This document shows, one piece after another, positions 60,180-64,000 of a stretch of 64,000 nt of DNA (the stretch's first letter is position 1; each line of letters opens with the position of its first letter). Source of the stretch: Pedobacter sp. R20-19. GTDB taxonomy: Bacteria > Bacteroidota > Bacteroidia > Sphingobacteriales > Sphingobacteriaceae. Below the pieces are notes generated by a model that saw only the letters and a list, made by a program, of their open reading frames with translations, made no database searches and was not told the origin of the DNA. The stretch covers positions 1 to 64,000 of the forward strand of contig NZ_JCKI01000008.1 of the NCBI RefSeq assembly GCF_000708265.2, read 5' to 3'. A program made the position numbers and the translations under genes.

Positions 60180-60596
60180 ATGAAAAGAAATGCAACAGCC
60201 GTATGGCAAGGTTCAATAAAAGAAGGAGCTGGTCACATTACCACACAGAGTACCACGCTAAATAATACGCAATATTCATTCAACTCACGCTTCGCTGAAG
60301 GTGTTGGTACTAATCCAGAAGAGTTAATAGCTGCAGCGCACTCAGGTTGTTTCACCATGAAACTATCAGCCAATCTAGCCGAAGCTGGATTTACAGCAGA
60401 TAAGCTGGAAACTAAATGCGACATCAATTTAGATCCTTCAAAAGGTGAAATTGTTGAATCTCACCTAACTTTAACCGCAACTGTTCCAGGTTTATCTCAG
60501 GAAAAATTTGATGAATTGGTTGCCGATGCAGAGAAAAACTGCCCGATATCAAAGTTGCTTAACACATCAATTAAAGTTGATGCAACATTAGCTTAA
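60180..60596 (+). CDS. OsmC/Ohr-family peroxiredoxin-like protein
   Basis: 138 residues of the OsmC subfamily. It opens KRNATAVWQGSIKEGAGHI. The two redox cysteines lie in AAAHSGCFTMKLSANL (about Cys60) and in NCPISKLLN (about Cys122). Family members reduce organic hydroperoxides with dithiols such as lipoylated proteins. It is monocistronic with its own terminator. Resistance to oxidative or osmotic stress is inferred from the family. Confidence 0.93.
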   Translation: MKRNATAVWQGSIKEGAGHITTQSTTLNNTQYSFNSRFAEGVGTNPEELIAAAHSGCFTMKLSANLAEAGFTADKLETKCDINLDPSKGEIVESHLTLTATVPGLSQEKFDELVADAEKNCPISKLLNTSIKVDATLA

Positions 60597-60610
60597 ATTT
60601 CCATAAAACG

Positions 60611-60657
60611 TTGACAACTTTAATAAGCTTTATGCCCAAAAAGTTGTCAAAGTTTTT
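60611..60657 (+). terminator. Terminator of osmC-type gene
   Basis: TTGACAACTTT and AAAGTTGTCAA are perfect 11-bp arms around an 18-nt loop, followed by GTTTTT. Confidence 0.8.
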
Positions 60658-60695
60658 AGTTATATGCTAACATACTTATATGCGTATGTTTTATA

Positions 60696-62336
60696 TTACA
60701 GCATGTATTTTCCAACGATTGGCATTCTTCTTCCCATTCCAAACGCTTTTGATGAAACCCTTAAAATTGGTGGCGTTTGGTAGCGTTTAAATTCTGCTAT
60801 ATTAACCATCTTCAAGATCCGTTGAACTAAAGCCTCATCAAAACCCTGTGCAATGATAGACTTCGAGCCTTGTTTCTCTTCAATGTGGTGATACAAAATT
60901 TTATCTAAAACATCATATTCAGGCAATGAATCTGAATCTTTTTGATCTGGACGAAGTTCTGCAGATGGTGGCTTAACAATAGTATTCACGGGTATCAATT
61001 CTCTTTCCTTATTGATGTATTTTGCCAGTTCAAAAACCTGGGTTTTATAAACATCGCCAATTACGCCTATTGCACCGCACATATCGCCATATAAGGTACC
61101 ATAACCTACCGCACATTCACTTTTATTGGAAGTGTTTAGCAAAATATAACCAAATTTATTGCTCATAGCCATTACAATGGTACCACGGGTTCTGGCCTGG
61201 ATATTTTCTTCTGTCAGATTAAAAGGCAAGCCCTTAAATGCTGGTGATAAAACAGAATCAAATGCACTTGCTACTTCCTTAATCGGGATGATTTCATGCA
61301 TACAGCCAAAATTATTCACCAAATCAATTGCATCCTGAACAGAATGATCAGAAGAAAATTTAGATGGCATTAAAACAGCCATTACATTTTCTGCCCCTAA
61401 TGCACGGCAAGCCAGCGCACAAACTACAGCAGAATCAATTCCGCCAGATAAGCCCAGTACAGCTTTGGTAAAACCGGATTTTTTAAAATAATCCTGAATA
61501 CCAAGCACCAATGCATCATGTATTTGCTCGATATCCGTTAAACGTTCCGGCTGCGGATATTTATTGCGGACGTTTTCAATTTCTTCCAGATCGAAAACCT
61601 GAAGATCTTCTTCAAAGTATTTCATTTCTGCCTTTATCGCACCATCTGCATCAAAAACGAGAGAGCCTCCGTCGAAAATAATTTCTGTTTGTGCCCCTAC
61701 CTGATTCACATAAAAAACAGGAAGATGATACTTTTTTGCATTATCAGACAGTACTTTTATGCGCTCATCATCATGGGTATATGAAAAAGGTGAGGCTGCA
61801 ATATTAATCATTACATCGGGTTCCTCTTTAATCAACTCATCCATTGGGTTTGAAACATACAGTGGATTATCATTGATATTCCAAAGGTCTTCACAAATAG
61901 TTAAAGCAATTTTCTTTCCGTTAAAATCGATACAATTAAAAGTTCTTGATGGTTCGAAATATCGGTACTCATCAAAAATATCATAGGTAGGTAACAATGC
62001 CTTTTTTGCAATCGCTTTAACTTGCCCTTTTTCGATAAAATAAGCTGCATTATACAAATCCTTTCCTTGTAAAATATGATTTTTAACAGGTAGGCCTACA
62101 ATACAGGCAATTCTTGTACAATGTGTCGCAATTTCTAATGCTGCCGCCTCACACAAGGATATAAATTCATCAAATTCTAAAAAGTCTCTTGGTGGATAGC
62201 CACAGATTGCAAGTTCTGCAAATACAACAAGATCAGCTCCTTTATCTTCTGCGAGTTTAATATGATCTATGATTTTTTGCGTGTTCGCCTCAAAGTTTCC
62301 AATGTGATAATTAAGTTGAGCTAATGCTATTTTCAT
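60696..62336 (-). CDS. nadE: Glutamine-dependent NAD+ synthetase
   Basis: 546 residues. The N-terminal nitrilase-type glutaminase domain (1-260) has Glu41 in VVFAELAICGYPP, Lys in KKALLPTYD and Cys in LTICEDLW. The C-terminal synthetase domain has the ATP P-loop LGLSGGIDSA, GTLYGDMCGA and PPSAELRPDQKDSDSLP. It amidates nicotinate adenine dinucleotide to NAD+ using glutamine. The barrel-protein gene starting at 63069 lies upstream on the same strand, with a 43-bp gap. The order nadE-gldB recurs across Bacteroidota. Confidence 0.96.
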   Translation of the reverse strand: MKIALAQLNYHIGNFEANTQKIIDHIKLAEDKGADLVVFAELAICGYPPRDFLEFDEFISLCEAAALEIATHCTRIACIVGLPVKNHILQGKDLYNAAYFIEKGQVKAIAKKALLPTYDIFDEYRYFEPSRTFNCIDFNGKKIALTICEDLWNINDNPLYVSNPMDELIKEEPDVMINIAASPFSYTHDDERIKVLSDNAKKYHLPVFYVNQVGAQTEIIFDGGSLVFDADGAIKAEMKYFEEDLQVFDLEEIENVRNKYPQPERLTDIEQIHDALVLGIQDYFKKSGFTKAVLGLSGGIDSAVVCALACRALGAENVMAVLMPSKFSSDHSVQDAIDLVNNFGCMHEIIPIKEVASAFDSVLSPAFKGLPFNLTEENIQARTRGTIVMAMSNKFGYILLNTSNKSECAVGYGTLYGDMCGAIGVIGDVYKTQVFELAKYINKERELIPVNTIVKPPSAELRPDQKDSDSLPEYDVLDKILYHHIEEKQGSKSIIAQGFDEALVQRILKMVNIAEFKRYQTPPILRVSSKAFGMGRRMPIVGKYML

Positions 62337-62379
62337 ATTTGTTTTGTCAGGTAGCGGGTATTAGAAAATGATCTATTAA

Positions 62380-63069
62380 TTAAAAGAATACACCAAAGTT
62401 TAAGGCCAGATAATGATTTCTTACATCCCTATTTTTATCAGTAGTAATATTAGTAAAACCATTATTAAAGGTTAAACCGGCAACAATGCTTGTATTTTCT
62501 GAAATATCAAATTCACCACCTCCACCAATTACCAGCCCTGCACGATAAAATTTAGTATCATCTGTAATTTTAACATTATCTAATTTAATGGTGCTACTGA
62601 CAGCATCCTGTTTAGCACTAAGCAAAAATGAATTCGACAGACCAAATTGCCCATAATATCTCCGGCCATTATCTTTTACCGTTTTTAATTTTATGGTTAA
62701 TGGCAACTCCAGGTATTGAACTTTATATTTCAAGTCATATGCCACAGGAATGCTTTTGTTGGCGCCAAGATCTAGGCTTTTGATATATGTAGGATCAACC
62801 TCTGTACTTTTTCCATTCATGGAAGTAATGGTTAATGCCGTAGAAAAGCTGTAATTAGGTGCAAAGTTAAAGTCACCTATCAATCCATAAGAGAACCCTA
62901 AAGCTATCCCATCGCTTTTGCCTTGTTCAGGCTTAACCCAGCCAATGGTTGGTGATGCCGTTAAACCTAAGCGGAAGCCATAACTGGTTAGTTGTGGAAG
63001 TTTTGGGATTTGTGCAAAGGCACTAATACTAAAAAGAGATAAAATAAAAATCGTTGATATTTTTTTCAT
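62380..63069 (-). CDS. Outer-membrane beta-barrel protein (porin family, PorT-like)
   Basis: 229 residues from the ATG at 63069; an extension to 63096 would overlap the gldB start. The signal peptide is MKKISTIFILSLFSISAFAQ. Alternating strands form a small barrel of the OMP_b-brl_2 type, with YGFRLGLTASPTIGWVKPE at the start and YLALNFGVFF at the end (terminal Phe). Size and context near gldB recall PorT of the type IX secretion/gliding apparatus, but the sequence alone cannot separate PorT from generic porin-family proteins. Confidence 0.75.
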   Translation of the reverse strand: MKKISTIFILSLFSISAFAQIPKLPQLTSYGFRLGLTASPTIGWVKPEQGKSDGIALGFSYGLIGDFNFAPNYSFSTALTITSMNGKSTEVDPTYIKSLDLGANKSIPVAYDLKYKVQYLELPLTIKLKTVKDNGRRYYGQFGLSNSFLLSAKQDAVSSTIKLDNVKITDDTKFYRAGLVIGGGGEFDISENTSIVAGLTFNNGFTNITTDKNRDVRNHYLALNFGVFF

Positions 63070-63094
63070 GCTGATGTGTTTATATTTGTTGAAC

Positions 63095-64000
63095 ATGATT
63101 GATAACGTAAAACACAGACAAATTTATCTAATTTTTCTCTTTGCTATCGCATTTATTTCTTGCAAACAAGATAACAGGCCGGATGTGAGTCATATAAACC
63201 TGGATATTAAAATTGATCGTTTCGATAAATCCTTGTATGCAGATAAATCAAAAAATCCGTCGGAGGTTAATATGCAGATGGCAAAAAGTTACGGTTTGTT
63301 TTATGATGATTATATCCACCGCATGATTGGCTCTCCGGAATACAGCAATGATGAAGTACTAAAAACTTTATTTAAAGATCAGGCTTATAAGGATTTAACT
63401 AAAGATGTTGACAGTGTTTTCCCTAACCTGAAATTACAGGAAGCTGGTTTAACAGAAACATTTAAATACATTAAATACTACTATCCGAAGGCTAAAATTC
63501 CAAAATTCATTTCATTTGTATCTGGCTTTGCCTATCAAATGCCTGTGGGCGACGACTATCTTGGAATTGGTTTAGATATGTTTTTAGGGAAAGACAGTAA
63601 GTTTTATAAAGCTATTGTTCAAAGTGTTCCGCTGTATCTGTCCAGACGTTTTACACCTGAATATATTGTACCTCGTGTTGCCGAAACCTATGCGCATGAA
63701 GAACTTTTTGAGGAGCCAGATGAAAACCATACGCTGCTCTCAAAAATGATCTTCCAGGGAAAAATTCTCTATTTTCTTGATCAGGTTTTGCCAGAAAGCA
63801 CCTCAGATTCTATTAAAATTGGATATAGTAACGAACAGCTAGAATGGGCCAAGCAATTTGAGGGCGACATCTGGGCATATTTTTTAGAGAATAATTATCT
63901 TTATGAAACCGACTATCAGAAAATTCAGGTCTTTTTATCCGAAGGGCCATTTACGCCTGGTTTAGGTGAAAATAGAAATTCGGCTCCAAAATTAGGCACT
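63095..64000 (+). CDS. gldB: Gliding motility lipoprotein GldB (partial at window end)
   Basis: 302 codons are visible, without a stop before the window ends. The lipoprotein signal is MIDNVKHRQIYLIFLFAIAFI then SC-KQ (lipid Cys about residue 23). The body matches the GldB pattern: LDIKIDRFDKSLYA, YPKAKIPKFISFVSGFAYQ, LGIGLDMFLGKDSKFYK, and near the end SEGPFTPGLG. GldB is required for gliding in Flavobacterium and may act with the Gld/Spr (type IX secretion) apparatus; homologues persist in non-gliding relatives, so motility is not implied. It is divergent from the barrel-protein gene with only 25 bp between start codons. Confidence 0.93.
   Translation, partial: MIDNVKHRQIYLIFLFAIAFISCKQDNRPDVSHINLDIKIDRFDKSLYADKSKNPSEVNMQMAKSYGLFYDDYIHRMIGSPEYSNDEVLKTLFKDQAYKDLTKDVDSVFPNLKLQEAGLTETFKYIKYYYPKAKIPKFISFVSGFAYQMPVGDDYLGIGLDMFLGKDSKFYKAIVQSVPLYLSRRFTPEYIVPRVAETYAHEELFEEPDENHTLLSKMIFQGKILYFLDQVLPESTSDSIKIGYSNEQLEWAKQFEGDIWAYFLENNYLYETDYQKIQVFLSEGPFTPGLGENRNSAPKLGT

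Overview
The window looks like chromosome of a Bacteroidota bacterium of the Sphingobacteriaceae, most like Pedobacter. The evidence is low GC, a clear GldB gliding lipoprotein, a glutamine-dependent NAD+ synthase, FabV, choice-of-anchor I, head-GIN, DUF2490 and DUF6515-type proteins, lipoproteins ending their signal in SC-K-K, promoter elements of the form TTG-N20-TAnnTTTG, and a carotenoid set (CrtB, CrtI, fused CrtYc/Yd, CrtZ) of the zeaxanthin type. The genus is inferred from protein resemblance, not from a search.

Layout. (1) 1-1.8 kb: end of an OmpA-type protein, an AI-2E-family permease and a small membrane-anchored protein. (2) 2.1-7.6 kb: a light/photoprotection operon of SDR, MarR regulator, phytoene synthase, a TIGR03643/DUF2805 protein, a photolyase-like protein whose domains appear swapped, and an Fe-S bacterial photolyase. 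An 18-bp inverted repeat precedes it. (3) 7.8-10.5 kb: divergent SDR/HxlR pair, two identical tRNA-Asn genes, PfkB kinase. (4) 10.5-16.6 kb: the rest of the carotenoid genes (cytochrome b5-like protein, lycopene cyclase, an unknown secreted protein, crtI, crtZ) interspersed with an ECF sigma factor and murB. (5) 16.7-23.2 kb: TetR plus a TolC/MFP/RND efflux operon. (6) 23.3-31.8 kb: MFS permease, choice-of-anchor I lipoprotein, then a decayed stretch with gene fragments, a ~215-bp duplicated gene start and a palindromic element, then lpdA. (7) 31.9-43.2 kb: VOC protein, Crp-family regulator, HAD hydrolase, phytase-like lipoprotein, GYR-rich surface protein, two tandem CocE/NonD hydrolases, M1 peptidase, head-GIN protein, DinB-family protein.

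(8) 43.3-47.7 kb is an accessory island: HigBA toxin-antitoxin, a tyrosine-recombinase remnant, three small HTH regulators, a degraded nucleotidyltransferase-HEPN protein behind a ~170-bp region full of competing inverted repeats, a protein made of two copies of one helical module, and a ~210-bp noncoding array of degenerate repeats with exact 21-bp period. This is the most likely place for an undescribed system.

(9) 47.7-64 kb: outer-membrane proteins, fabV, GNAT, cold-shock-domain protein, SIMPL protein, serS, rsmI, PH/SHOCT protein, the lipoprotein-maturation enzymes lnt and lspA, an M57 metalloprotease, OsmC, nadE, a beta-barrel protein and the start of gldB.

How they work together. Regions 2-4 should make and hydroxylate a C40 carotenoid and repair UV damage, under MarR/HxlR-type control. 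Region 5 is a self-contained exporter. The many secreted hydrolases and lipoproteins of regions 6-9 fit a polymer-degrading surface lifestyle, with lnt and lspA maturing the lipoproteins.
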